A stretch of 30,958 nt of DNA from Chara braunii (Eukaryota > Streptophyta > Charophyceae > Charales > Characeae), in NCBI GenBank assembly GCA_003427395.1, contig BFEA01000067.1, positions 1,981,415-2,012,372 of the forward strand, written 5' to 3'. Below are positions 19,721 to 30,290 of the stretch, piece after piece. The position numbers were made by a program, and so were the translations under genes. Below the pieces are notes generated by a model. It had not been told where the DNA came from, did not search any database, and was given only the letters and a program-made list of their open reading frames with translations. Position 1 is the stretch's first letter. Every line of letters begins with the position of its first letter.

Positions 19721-20955
19721 TCTCGGGACAACGGTCTTGTGTACTGGCACGGTTCCCTGGGCACCAGAGAGGCCCGCATTTGCGTTCCCTCAACTGGACA
19801 GCTACGTGTCCGAGCAGTCGCAGAGTTCCATGACCAGGCAACCGCTGGTCATATGGGCTTCCACAATACGTTGGCTCATATGAACCGCTTGTACGTCTTG
19901 TCGAAGCGCAAGGACTTTGTGAAGGACTACGTCGCAGAGTGTCCTACTTGTCAGGAGGTGAACAATGTGAACCACCTGCCTTATGGTTTGCTTCAGCCTC
20001 TTCCTATTCCTGAGGGTCGTTGGCAGTTGATCTCGATTGACTTTATCAGTCCCCTTCGTTCTCCTACCCCCCGCGGTCATAATGCTATCCTGGTCGTCTT
20101 CGACCACTTCACGAAGAGCGCACACTTTATTTCGTACCGCTATGCCATCAGTGCAAGTGAGGTCACCAACATTGTGTCTGACTGAGTCGTGCGTGACCAC
20201 GACTTACCTCTGAGCATCATATGTGACAGTGACCCACGCTTTACCAGCCAATTCTGGCGACGGCTCCACGAGGTGTACGACACCCAACTCCGCTTGTCCT
20301 CGTCTTACCATTCCCATACTGATGGCCAGACCAAAGTCACGAACAGGACTCTCGGAGATATTCTCTGAAAGATTGTTCGTGACGACCAGCAGTGGGATCT
20401 TCATCTTGCCCATGCGGAGATAGCCTACAACCACGTTGTCTTGCCAGCCACGGGGATGTCACCTTACTATTGCGACCTCGGCTATCACCCTCGTGTTCCC
20501 GAGGACTTTCTTCGACCGTCACAGATGCACCCCAACACGAGTTGTCCCGTGCTGGATGATTGGGTTGCACACGTGATGTCAATCATGAAGACCTCGCATG
20601 AGCACATAGTCGCTTCCCGGACTCGCATGGCCGCACGTGCGAACTGATCGAAGATGGATCATCCATTCAAAGTCCGTGATGATGTGCTTGTCGACGCCCA
20701 CCACTTACAACTCGAAGGGGACACGCTTCGTAAGTTCCAGGGTTGCTTCCTTGGCCCATACCGCATTCTCCAGGCCGTCAGTTCTGATACGACATCTAAC
20801 TCGATCAACTTCCATGTGAAGTTGCCCAACTACCTACGCCAGACTCATGTATACGATGTCTACCACGTCTCGTTACTGCGTCCCTACCCCAGACCGTCTG
20901 AGCGTTTCGTTGGACGACCATACGAGCGTCCTCCACCCATCATGGTGGACAACCA
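19720..20955 (+). pseudogene. pol: Integrase (pol) with three stops and a lost catalytic Glu
   Basis: Inserts the element's DNA. One frame runs from about 19720 to the chromodomain, with TGA stops at 20183-20185, 20366-20368 and 20645-20647. The HHCC zinc finger is complete (FHD, AGHMG, ECPTC; 19828-19955). The catalytic core has Asp in SIDFISP (20039-20041) and Asp in CDSDPRF (20225-20227). The third catalytic residue, expected 35 residues later as Glu in the DGQTE motif, is Lys (20333-20335). The C-terminal part has the GPYRI...FHVKLP...HVYDVYHVSLLRPY motifs of the GPY/F module (about 20750-20890). The integrase is inactive by both stops and the Glu to Lys change. Confidence 0.9.
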
Positions 20956-20959
20956 CAAG

Positions 20960-21118
20960 GAGTTCCTCGTTTCAGACATCATTGGTCACCGAGTCACCGA
21001 CGACAACCCTCCTCGCGTAGAGTATCTCGTACATTGGAAGGGTGACCCTGATGAGGAGGCTACTTGGGAGCCCGTCGAGCACTTGCAGCACGCTCACATG
21101 TTGGTGCGTGCCTATGAC
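20960..21118 (+). CDS. pol: Chromodomain at the end of integrase (part of the broken pol)
   Basis: A C-terminal chromodomain, which directs chromovirus integration to chromatin marked by histone H3 methylation. It begins at EFLVSDIIGHRV, continues RVEYLVHWKGDPDEEATWEPVEHL and ends near HMLVRAYD. The aromatic residues of the methyl-lysine cage (Y in VEYLV, W in HWKG, W in ATWEP) are present. It is open and in the same frame as the integrase. It defines the element as a chromovirus of the Ty3/gypsy group. It could not be made as protein from this copy because upstream pol is broken. The frame runs on into the LTR fragment without a stop until about 21313. Confidence 0.85.
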
Positions 21119-21120
21119 CG

Positions 21121-21232
21121 TGCTCTGCGTTGGAGTTTGCGTGGGAGCTGCGTTGTGCCATCTTGCTCCACCCTCACCCTCCATCCTCATCTCTATCCCA
21201 GGCGGAGCACCTCACCCATTGGGTTCGCCACA
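21121..21232 (+). mobile_element. 3' end fragment of the LTR, fused to pol
   Basis: 112 bases match the last part of the LTR at 3764-3875, from 'gcgttggagt' to the terminal 'ttcgccaca'. It directly follows the chromodomain codons. The first ~400 bases of the LTR and the polypurine tract are missing, so a deletion has joined pol to the LTR end. It links the LTR at 3355 to the chromovirus family. X copy B starts about 10 bases later. Confidence 0.8.
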
Positions 21233-21592
21233 ATATATTCTCGTCGAGCTACCAGTCCACAGTACGAAAGCAAATCAGTTGCAATCGCAGAGGTAGACCA
21301 ATGTATGTTGTAGCATAGGGGGCACGCGAGGTCCCACTCCTCTACCGGACCCGCACGCAAATCAACGCACTGGGGGCCTGAAGTCTCAACCGCGACTCGT
21401 CGTCGGTCGACTACGACGCATCCCACTCACCACGCATTACGCCGTGCTTAAACATAAAAATAAAATACATACACACACGAAACGACACAAAACAAAACAA
21501 CACAACAACACAACAACACTCCTAGTCCCTTTTGTAGTCCTCCCATAACCTTCTGACGCGGAAATCGGATTCGCGTCGCGCACGGGACCTAG

Positions 21593-21599
21593 TATAAAA
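21593..21599 (+). promoter_or_regulatory. TATA-like box in X copy B
   Basis: TATAAAA followed by CCGCGCG, matching 6012-6018 in copy A in sequence and relative place. Confidence 0.45.
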
Positions 21600-21722
21600 C
21601 CGCGCGAATTTAGGGCCTTCTCATATGGACTAGCAATGCAAGCATACACAAACAGTCGCAATGATGGCGTACTAGGTAGTACCCATAATCACGCGGTCCT
21701 TGATAATCTCAAGGGTTGCGTT

Positions 21723-21738
21723 CGACACTCAAGTGTCG
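21723..21738 (+). other. Palindrome in X copy B
   Basis: CGACACT-ca-AGTGTCG. Compared with copy A (TGACACT-ca-AGTGTCA, 6132-6147) both partners of the outer pair changed while the inner six pairs are identical. Confidence 0.6.
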
Positions 21739-23202
21739 GCTGACACACGCCTTGAGGGGTTAATCCCTTGACGCTAGACAACCGCCAAGTGCGGTTGAGA
21801 GTGGATAGTACACATGTTCGTACCTATGGTGACAATCGTCTCTTATTGCCTTGAAGACCAGCTCCGTCATTTAGCATCTGGAGAGAACTCAAAGGGTTTG
21901 ACTTTGACGGCTGCCACGGACTGCAACGTCTAGCAGTGGAGGGCCTACCGCGTGAAACAAAGGCGAGCCGCGACCGACGTGCGAATTCCAGTCGACGTCC
22001 AAATCCGAGTTTGCGTGTGGATTGGATGCGTACAAGGGTGACGACGGTGAATGTGTGTCTATACGCATATCTCCCCTCCTCGTGGGGGGGGGTGATTCCC
22101 AAATACCCCCGTAAGTTGACAATCTTGAGATACATGTCAAAATATCCCTAAACGATCTTGGTACAGTGGAATGACCTTCTCGACTTACATCTTTGTGTTA
22201 TCCCCTTGCCAGGCGTGTGTGCAAACTTGCGATCTCAACTTCCCCATTTGAGAATTGGCCTTTTGCAATTGCGCCTACAAAAATTTGACAACTACAGGGA
22301 CATTTTGCAAAGTTGGATGGTGTCCGGTAGGGGTACATCGCACAGATGGGGTCCAACCGATGTCTGAGGTGTTTGGCAAAATGTTTTTGTTGTCGTCCTT
22401 CACCGCAGCGTAGCTGTGACAGATCCCCTTTTATACACAAAATGGTATAAATATGTGACAATCACTTCTCACAATCAACGTGAGACTCCTCTCAACCATA
22501 TATATCGTCACAAACAGAACTGTCCGGTAAAACCGTAGGCAGAGAGAGAGAAGAGGACAACAAACGAGGGGCTGTGACAAACTGTTTCATATATGTATGT
22601 GATGTCAGGACAGTCAAATTAAAAGTCTGAACCACAAACATACTTGCAATCACATCAAGGATTGAACAAAGTCCACGCACTACACAAAGTCAACTTCAAC
22701 CATTCTCTATATTCATACCCCTTGTTTTAGCCATACAAGTCCTAGCCTTTGTCCAACCTTCCAAAATAAATACTCAGTACTTCGTTAAATGACCATTCAA
22801 TAAAAATCCGGGTGAAAACCTTAATAAAACAATAAAAACCACCAAGGCTAAAGCCTTTAGGTTGGGTAACGAGAGTGGATTGGAGTTGAGTCGTAAACTG
22901 ACAAATCGGCAACCGACCTGTTATCAATGATAACAAATGATGATCCTCGTTGGATCAAGCTGAAACTAGTCCAAACCTTGAATCAGAACGATCAAAAGGA
23001 CTTGTACCATAAGATAGGTCAATCCCCAAGTTAATTATCAGTGTATGGAGAATAAACCTCCATAAAATATTCTCACTCAAAGCTAACTGCCAACTAAGTT
23101 TAGATCAACATCTACGTTAGTGTCCAAAGAAAAGGTAGACTTTTGACAGTATTTTCCCTATTGAAGGATGAATCACCAGAATCGTCACCTGTCAAAATAT
23201 AG

Positions 23203-23800
23203 TCTAACTCCTCTAAACTAAGAAAATTTCGGCATCGCTTTCCGTAGGAAAGTGCCTTTTCAGAATTTATATTAGCTTGCATACAAAAACTGAAATAATT
23301 TTTAACTCTATGAAGTTAAATTTTGTCTAACTCCCTGAATTAGTAAAAATTTGGACAGCATCTCCTTTAGATAAGTAGACTTCCCATATTTATACTAAGT
23401 CGGGTAAGAACAAAAAATAAGACTTGAGTTCGGTTTATACAAAATTTAACTACCTCCTTAAATTTGTAAAAATTTCGGTCGCGCTTCCTGTAGAGAAAGT
23501 AGCTTTCGAAAATTTATACAAAGCTAAGTTAAAAATTCTAAATAACTTTGACCTTTCAAGGTCCAAATTTTGTCTAACTCCCTGGATTAATAAAAATTTG
23601 GGCAGAACCCCCTTTAGAAAATAAGGTTTTTCAGATTTTTAATAAGGTTTTTCACATTTTTACTAAGTCATATACAAAACTTAGACAAGTTAGTAAACTT
23701 TTAAAAAGTCTAATTTTGACTAACGCCTTGGTTTTGTAGAAATTTCGGCAGTGCTTCCCGTAGAGAAAGTAACTTACCAAGATTTATGCAAGACCAAGTA
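23203..23800 (+). repeat. Five-unit ~123-bp tandem array, copy B
   Basis: Motif positions are about 23225, 23345, 23468, 23590 and 23740. The same alternation as in copy A is seen: CGGCA/CGGTC/CGGCAG types at units 1, 3, 5 and TTTGGACAGC/TTTGGGCAGA types at units 2, 4. The last interval is longer because of a ~20-base local duplication ('aaggtttttcagatttttaat') near 23625-23660. The array predates the split of the two X copies. Confidence 0.75.
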
Positions 23801-24084
23801 TAACAAAAGATCCCAAAAAATGCGAGAATTAACCTAAGTAAAAAAAATGACTTAACTCAGAAAATGCAGGAATTTAATTGACTCCTATGACTCTAACACG
23901 TGGCGAGCAACTAAAGCAACTACCTATCAAATTGAAACTCAGTCTAAGTAGTGATCTCACTCAATCACATGCAAGGCCAGACCACATTGGTAAGGACTCG
24001 CACCAGTACCCAAGTGAAATTTTCATAGATTAGTTCATGAAACCCTCATACGATTTATCATTTTTATCCAACTTACATATGACA

Positions 24085-24860
24085 TGGTGTTAGACCATTC
24101 AACTTATAAACAATGTCTAGCATGCCTTAGGATATATACGAACAAGTTGCACAACAAATGTTTTATTCTTTGGGCATATGACTAGACCATTCTGCTTAGA
24201 AACAATGTTTAGTCGCCCTAAACTATTTAATATCCGAAGTTTAATAATTTTTGACTTTGTTCTAAAAAAAAAATTAAAAATATGGGCAGGGGACTGAGCC
24301 ATTCGACTTGGAAACATTTCTCAGCTTGCCCAGATTACTTCCAATTATATTATGTGGTTTCCCTTTTCTTTTTAGTGACATAGCTTAGCGTTGGACCATT
24401 CAATTAGAAATAATCTCCAACTGCCAGTTTACATGCAAATATAAATAAAGTATTTTCTGTTATACTTAGTTTATACTTATGTGCATGACTTCAGGCTAAA
24501 CCATTCAGCTTAGAAACAATGCTTCACCTTAGACAAAAAATCCTCTTTCAGAAATAAAACAAGAAGATGAATCATTCAGCTTAGAAATAATGTTCAGCCT
24601 ATCCTCAAATCATTTAAAGCATGAAGTTGGATCCCTCAACCTAACTTTAGTCAGCCCCCCCTCCAAAAAAAAGACAGACCAAACCATTTAGCTTAGAAAT
24701 AATGTTTGGTCTCAAAGATCAGCGAGACGATCCCTCATAAAAAAAACACAGCAACTAGGTCATTCAGCTTAGAAACAATGCCTTGCCCTTAAAAAAAAAA
24801 GTCAAATAATCATAGCCCTCGACCATTCAACTTAGAAACAATGTGCAATCCTTGATTGAC
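24085..24860 (+). repeat. Hairpin array with uniform loop and variable paired arms, copy B
   Basis: About nine hairpins share the loop CATTCAGCTTAGAAACAATG. Paired arms (many with one bulged base): 24091-24119 (TAGAC.CATT/AATGTCTA); 24172-24218 (GGGC..GACTA/TAGTC.GCCC); 24284-24331 (GGGCA..CTGAG/CTCAG..TGCCC); 24388-24424 (GC.GTTGGA/TCCAACTGC); 24568-24606 (weaker, GAA.CATT/AATGTTC); 24677-24711 (GACCAAAC.ATT/AATGTTTGGTC); 24751-24786 (GCAA..AGG/CCT..TTGC). Those near 24500 and 24825 pair poorly. The 24172 hairpin is orthologous to 8113-8142 in copy A, which lost its loop but keeps GACTA/TAGTC. Confidence 0.75.
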
Positions 24861-25058
24861 CCGGTCAAACGCATGCAAAACTGTCTTCCTCCCACCTTCC
24901 CCCAATTCATCCCTCAGTCTTCTTTCAATCAAAATAAAGAAGAAACTTAAACTTTTCATACGCACTCCTTCCATTCAGTCTGATTAGATCCCGATTAGAT
25001 CTCGAAAGAAAGTCGAAGTCGTAAGGGAATACATGCATACAACAATCAAACCTAGAGG

Positions 25059-25067
25059 GGAATAGTC
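25059..25067 (+). repeat. 9-bp target-site duplication, left copy
   Basis: GGAATAGTC, repeated exactly at 25539-25547 across the foldback insertion. Confidence 0.8.
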
Positions 25068-25538
25068 GAGAGAAGGTTAACAACAGTCGTATTTTTCATC
25101 ATCACTTCAGGACACCCTTCACCACGTGAGGATGCAGCCTGCCTAAACATGTGGTTTTCAGGGTCTTCGGACCTTTCACCACTTCAAGATCATTCAGGTA
25201 TGAAAATCCTGAATGATCCTGAAGTGGTGAAAGCTCCGAAGACCCTGAAAACCACTTGTTTAGGCAGGCTGTATCCTCAAGTGGTGAAGGGTGGTTTTCA
25301 TGGTCTTCGGACCTTTCACCACTTCAGGACCATTCATGATTTTCAGACTGCCGAAAACTCTCACTTAACCACTTCAGGACACCATTCACCACTTCAGGAT
25401 GCAGCCTGCCTAAACAAGTGGTTTTCAGGATCTTCGGACCTTTCACCACTTCAGAACCATTCAGGATTTTCAGACTGCCAAAAAATCTCACTTCAAAATT
25501 TTCATTCCTGAATTTTCAGCTACCCGATAACCGCTTGT
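25068..25538. mobile_element. Mutator-like foldback transposon in X copy B
   Basis: 471 bp between 9-bp duplications, absent from copy A at the corresponding place (about 9230-9300). The left end gagagaaGGTTAAC and right end CGATAACCgcttgt resemble those of the gag insertion (agagagGGTTAACG...CGTTAACCacgagtg), and the subterminal words 'tttttca' and 'ttcattcctgaa' are shared. The interior is a long foldback: 25128-25198 pairs almost perfectly with 25208-25278 (about 71 bp arms, 9-base loop), followed by a partial third repeat. There is no coding capacity. Confidence 0.8.
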
Positions 25539-25547
25539 GGAATAGTC
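25539..25547 (+). repeat. 9-bp target-site duplication, right copy
   Basis: Exact repeat of 25059-25067. Confidence 0.8.
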
Positions 25548-25602
25548 AAACAGGGGTATAGTGGGTTCATACAGTCAGAAAATGGTATACCTCACAGTTC
25601 CA

Positions 25603-25722
25603 TGCCTCCAAAACTCCTTTTGAGTTTCGGCAGAGCTCCCGCAATTAGTGGGCATACTCCCCACAGAGTCTAGATCCGGTCCTACGGGTTGCAATCCCGC
25701 CTGCTGCCTTCCTCTCAGAACC
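25603..25722 (+). other. Conserved structured block of X, copy B
   Basis: Counterpart of 9334-9451. It retains CGGCAGAGCTCCCGCAAT, ACTCCCCACAGAGTCTAG and the stem CGGG-TTGCAAT-CCCG. The foldback insertion lies only about 65 bases upstream. Confidence 0.6.
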
Positions 25723-28090
25723 AATAGACTAGATTTAGAGTAAGAATGACAGAATGAGGGTTTTCAGACTCTCGAGATACAGGAGGGGGACAAACTCAAC
25801 TCCCAGGAAAGGGCCTTGTTATCTTCCATTGCCTAAGGGCCTCACAATGATGGTCAAAACTCAACAACAACTTAGACAATATTGAAGTTAAATTGCCAAT
25901 CGTTGACTTTCTGGCGACCTTCAGATCGCAGCAATGACACCTTCCTAAATGACTCGGCCACTCCGGCGAGCTCGTGTTCCGAAACGCACTACCCACAACT
26001 CAAAACACGGGCCAAGGTTAAGAAACACAGTCCCCTCCCATGTCATAGTAACAACGACAGTGCAATTTAGCTGGTCATATAGCAGGTGAAGTGTGCGCAA
26101 ATGTTGACTGTGCAGCCTTTACCAAACCCTAGTAAACATCCAATCCGTGGCTAGACCTGCACTCTTGCTGCTGGTCTGTTGCTGCTTTAATCAATATAAT
26201 GTGCAACGCTTGGCAGACTGAGCCGCACGACAGATACTAGCGGCCCGCTCAACCACCAGTGTGACCTCAAACATAAGTCGAGACCAACACACAGCTCTAC
26301 CCGCTTTGAAAGAAGGCAACAACACTGGCCTCAAGCCACGAAGCTTGGCAACTTAGCAACCAGCAAACCCGGTAAACAAAGTCGGTAGCGAAAGGTCCTG
26401 CAACAGTTGTCACAGTTGTCCATACGCCCCGATTACTTCAGCGGTCACTCCTCCGTTTCTCTCCTACACTCGGCGCCCAGACCGAGGTCTATAACTCAGC
26501 AAGTTCGTTGTTGGCAACAGTAGCTGAACTGAAGTACCTGAAGCCGTCGCCCTCCGAAGACAATTGTCCGAACCAAGGTTGATCGTTACCTTCCTTATAC
26601 AATCTCATTTTTCACCTACAGCCTCATGCTGCTTCCTTCGATAGGACGAGCCGAATTAGAATGACCCTTTCGGTAGAGTACCAAGATATACGTTACTAGC
26701 CCGCCTCACGCTCCTTCTCGAACCATTAACGAGTAAGTATCCGACTTCGTAACCTTCCGGATTCGTGCATACACACGGGCGGGGAGGGACTACTCCCGTT
26801 GCTGTGGTGAGCCACGAATAGCTTGCTGAAACACGGTCAGGCTCACGACTCATCGACATAGTTCTGCATACAGCAGTCTGTCAACAAAGAGTAGTATGCC
26901 TCCTCGTTCGCTCCGCACCACCAGCTCAAAGGTATATGTCCGCCCCTACCGCCGACCTTCACATGCTCGGGATAACCCGCACGGTGCTAGTGACGGAGTC
27001 GTTTCAATGCAATCGCAAAAATAACAAACACCCAGCATACTCTCAGCGATAGTGGACAACAATAATTGTGGAGGCGCTTAAACAAACGAGGAAACAGTAG
27101 ACCATTGCGTCGAGTAACACGACCCCGCCTCCATTGTGCAAAACGAGAATGAACCTTCTGTTGAAAACCGGAATGATGCATGCTTTTTGTGAACCTCCCT
27201 TTTTCACGCGCAGGTCTGAGCCACCACAACGCTCCCTCAGCTACTTCGACGACCAATCAGGAATTACCATTTCGTCCACCTCGGCTTGAAAACCCAGTTT
27301 CGCACCTTTCCTTCTTTATATCGGGTTCAAAACGAGTGAAGCATACCTGTTTTCTTTTTTTTCCGACATTCTTCTTTCGTTCCTCGATATCCCCTCGCAA
27401 ACTCTTCTCTTCCTAACTTTTAGTCTACGAGTCACCTAAAAAAATTAACATCATTATGAGCTCGCCTGATGCCAAAACCATGGATTTGGCTATTGCGTTG
27501 CTAAATTTCGTTGGGGAACGTGCATGACTTGTGTTCCTCCGCTTCCTTCCCCTTCATTTACTGCCATCTCCGATCACTCCGCGTACAACCCTTCCTACTA
27601 ACTTTCCTCTACACTACCTTTCTACCAAAACGAAGTATAAAAATGAGTTCTACTCGCCTAAAAATCCCCATCGTAAACTTCTTCCTCGTCGGATTCTAAT
27701 CATAAGTCAGCGACGAATGCACCATTTTTCTTACCATAGCTATCGTCTCCCCTCACCGTGGCTTCTCTCCCATGCACGCATCTGGCCCCACTTCTCGTCT
27801 TGATTCGACCTTCTTCTTGCTCACTGCATCGACTCCTGGTTCCTCTCTTTCCTTCGTTAGCGCAACTTCCGCCAGCAAGTGATCCCGCAACATCTAACTT
27901 TAAGAGCGAAAAACAAAGAAAAGAAAATCAGAGCGCCCCGACCCTTTTTTTTAGTTTATGCATGTCATCCCTATGCAGGGACCATGCAAATTTCTCTGTA
28001 TTCAAGTTGTTCCAATTTTAACGGATGTCCCGAAGGACTTAGGTCTGGCGGGTAGTTCCGACAACTCCGAAAGAAAGATATCAGAGAGAA
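25723..28090 (+). other. X copy B middle part: no gene recognised
   Basis: Partly alignable with 9452-11800 of copy A in short blocks. Pyrimidine-rich islands (27300-27420, 27530-27850) produce open frames without domains. No RNA gene was recognised. Confidence 0.45.
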
Positions 28091-28095
28091 CCAGC

Positions 28096-30225
28096 TACTA
28101 GACAGTTCCATTACTTTTTGCCTCTATATTCAAATCCGTTAAACGACTTGCTTCTCGATATCACCTAGCGCCTCGGTCTAAGTCTCCTCTAACCCGCTCT
28201 GCTCAGGCGGAATTTACCATCCCCTTCGGCCTCCAGCGGGTAAGTCCACAAACGGGCAGCGGTCGTGGAGCCAAAGGCACGGGCCCGCCTCATGGTCCCT
28301 AGTGAAGCGGGTCCTGTGCAGACTTTGGTGGTAGTGAAAATTATTCACCTGAGAACTTTTAAGACTGAAGTGGAGTGAGATTCCATGTGGTCCGTAGCAT
28401 GCCGTAGTACCGATGTGGGCCTCGCCACTGTGCCTCGGGCATACTTCACAATCTATCGGGTCCCAACGGGCATGCTCACATTCAAAAGTCCCACAGCTCG
28501 ATCGTGGGCGGTGGATGGTACACCCGTCGAGGTTTCCCATTACTCAGGTTTATTCCGCATCACGGCCTGATCACCCATCGGCTCGCATGCACGTCGACGG
28601 TTCCGGTGCCGTCCCCGACTAACAATCATAATAATAACGATAATAAATAATAAAATATTTACGAAAAATAAAATATCGGTAAACGACGGAAGGAAACATG
28701 GGACCCCTAGTACTGCTTCTCTTCTACTGGCAGCAAAACCAAGGGGGATAGCCTCGCTGGGCCCTCAACCCCTCAATCTCTTTACGCTACTCTTATATCC
28801 CCGTGTCGTCGCCGCTTGATCTTGATCCCTGAACCTCTCTGTTGGAAGTCTGATATTATATCCAATGATGTTAGGCGCAAGGCTGGGTCTACTATTGATG
28901 GACATCTAAATAAACGGATACTGCGAGACGCGCGGATCTACCGAAATGTTTCAAAACCATGTTGTCGTCAGTACCGTCCTCCGTACGCATGCGCAAGTCA
29001 CAAGAAAGCATACTAATTAGGAGAGAAAATCATTCTAATCCTAGTTTAATCAGAAATAAACCTTCGTCGACGACTGTGTAGGCTTCACAGTCATCAATAA
29101 GGAGAGAGATCGCGCGCGCCTTAAGTCTGTGCGCCCACATATTCTCTACTCTAGCGCCTATACTAGACAATTCCATTAATTTTTGCCCCTGTACTAAAAT
29201 CCGTCAAACGACTCGCTCCTCGATATTGCCTAGCGCCTCGGTCTAAGTCTCCTCTAACCCGCTCTGCTCAGGCGGAGTTTACCATCCCCTTTGGGCCTAC
29301 ATCGGGTAAGTCCACGAACAAGCAGCGGTCGTGGAGCCAAAGGCACGGGCATGCCTCATGGTCCCTAGTGAAGAGGGTCCCGTGCAAATTTTGGTGGTAG
29401 TAACAATTATTCACCTGATAACTTTCAAAACGGAAGTGGAGTGGGATTCCATGTGGTCCGTAGCATGCTGTAGTAACGTTGCGGGCCGCGCCACTGTGCC
29501 CCGGGCATACTTCACCATCTATCGGGTCCCAACAGGCATGCTCACATTCAGAAGTCCCACAACTAGATTGTGGGCGGCAAATGGTACACCCGCTGAGGTT
29601 TCCCATCACTAAGGTTTATTCTGCCTCGCGGCCTGATCACCCACCGGCTCTCATGCACGTCGACCACTATGGGTTCCGCTGCTAGCAATAATAATAATAA
29701 CGATAATAGATAATAAAATATTTGGGAAAAATGAATGTCGGTAAACGACGAACAGAAACATGAGACCCCTAGTACCGCTTCTCTTCTACTGGCAGCAAAA
29801 CCAATGGGGATAGCCTCGCTGGACCCTCAACCTCTCAGTCTCTTTACACTACTCTGATATCCCTCCGCCGTTGCCGCTTGATCGCGATTCCTTAACCTCT
29901 CGGTTGGAAGTCCAATACTATATCCAATGGTGCTTGGCGCAAGGCTGGGTCTAGTATTGATGGACACCTAAATAAATGGATACTGCGCGACGCGCAAATC
30001 TACCGAAATCTTTCAAAACCATGTTTTTGTCAGTACCGTTCTCCGTATGCATGCGCAAGTCATAAGCAAGCACACTAATTAAGAGACAAAATCCTTTTAA
30101 ACCTAGTTTAATTAGAAATAAACCTTGCCCGACGACTACGCAGGAGATCACGCGCGCCTTAAGTTTGCACGCCCACACACTCTCTACTCTAGTCAGCCAT
30201 TCAAAAAACGTAAACAACAGACACA
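28096..30225 (+). repeat. Tandem duplication of about 1.07 kb in X copy B
   Basis: Unit 1 starts at 28096 (tactagacagttccatta) and unit 2 at 29161 (tactagacaattccatta), a period of 1065. Matching words continue through 'gctcaggcgga(a/g)tttaccatcccctt', 'catggtccctagtgaag', 'atgtggtccgtagcatg' and 'actggcagcaaaaccaa'. Units differ by scattered substitutions and small indels. Unit 2 continues into the X terminus; unit 1 lacks the 31-nt terminal hairpin. Copy A carries a single related segment at about 11870-12740. Confidence 0.8.
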
Positions 30226-30290
30226 ACCGCATCTCGCGCGGTGTACCCTAACTTTAAACTCAAACTTTTTCTCTGTCATCTGCAAAAATT

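Noticed and set aside
27500-28020. Overlapping plus-strand open frames of 60-90 codons
   Set aside because: Low-complexity Ser/Pro/Leu peptides in pyrimidine-rich DNA, not conserved in X copy A and without domains.
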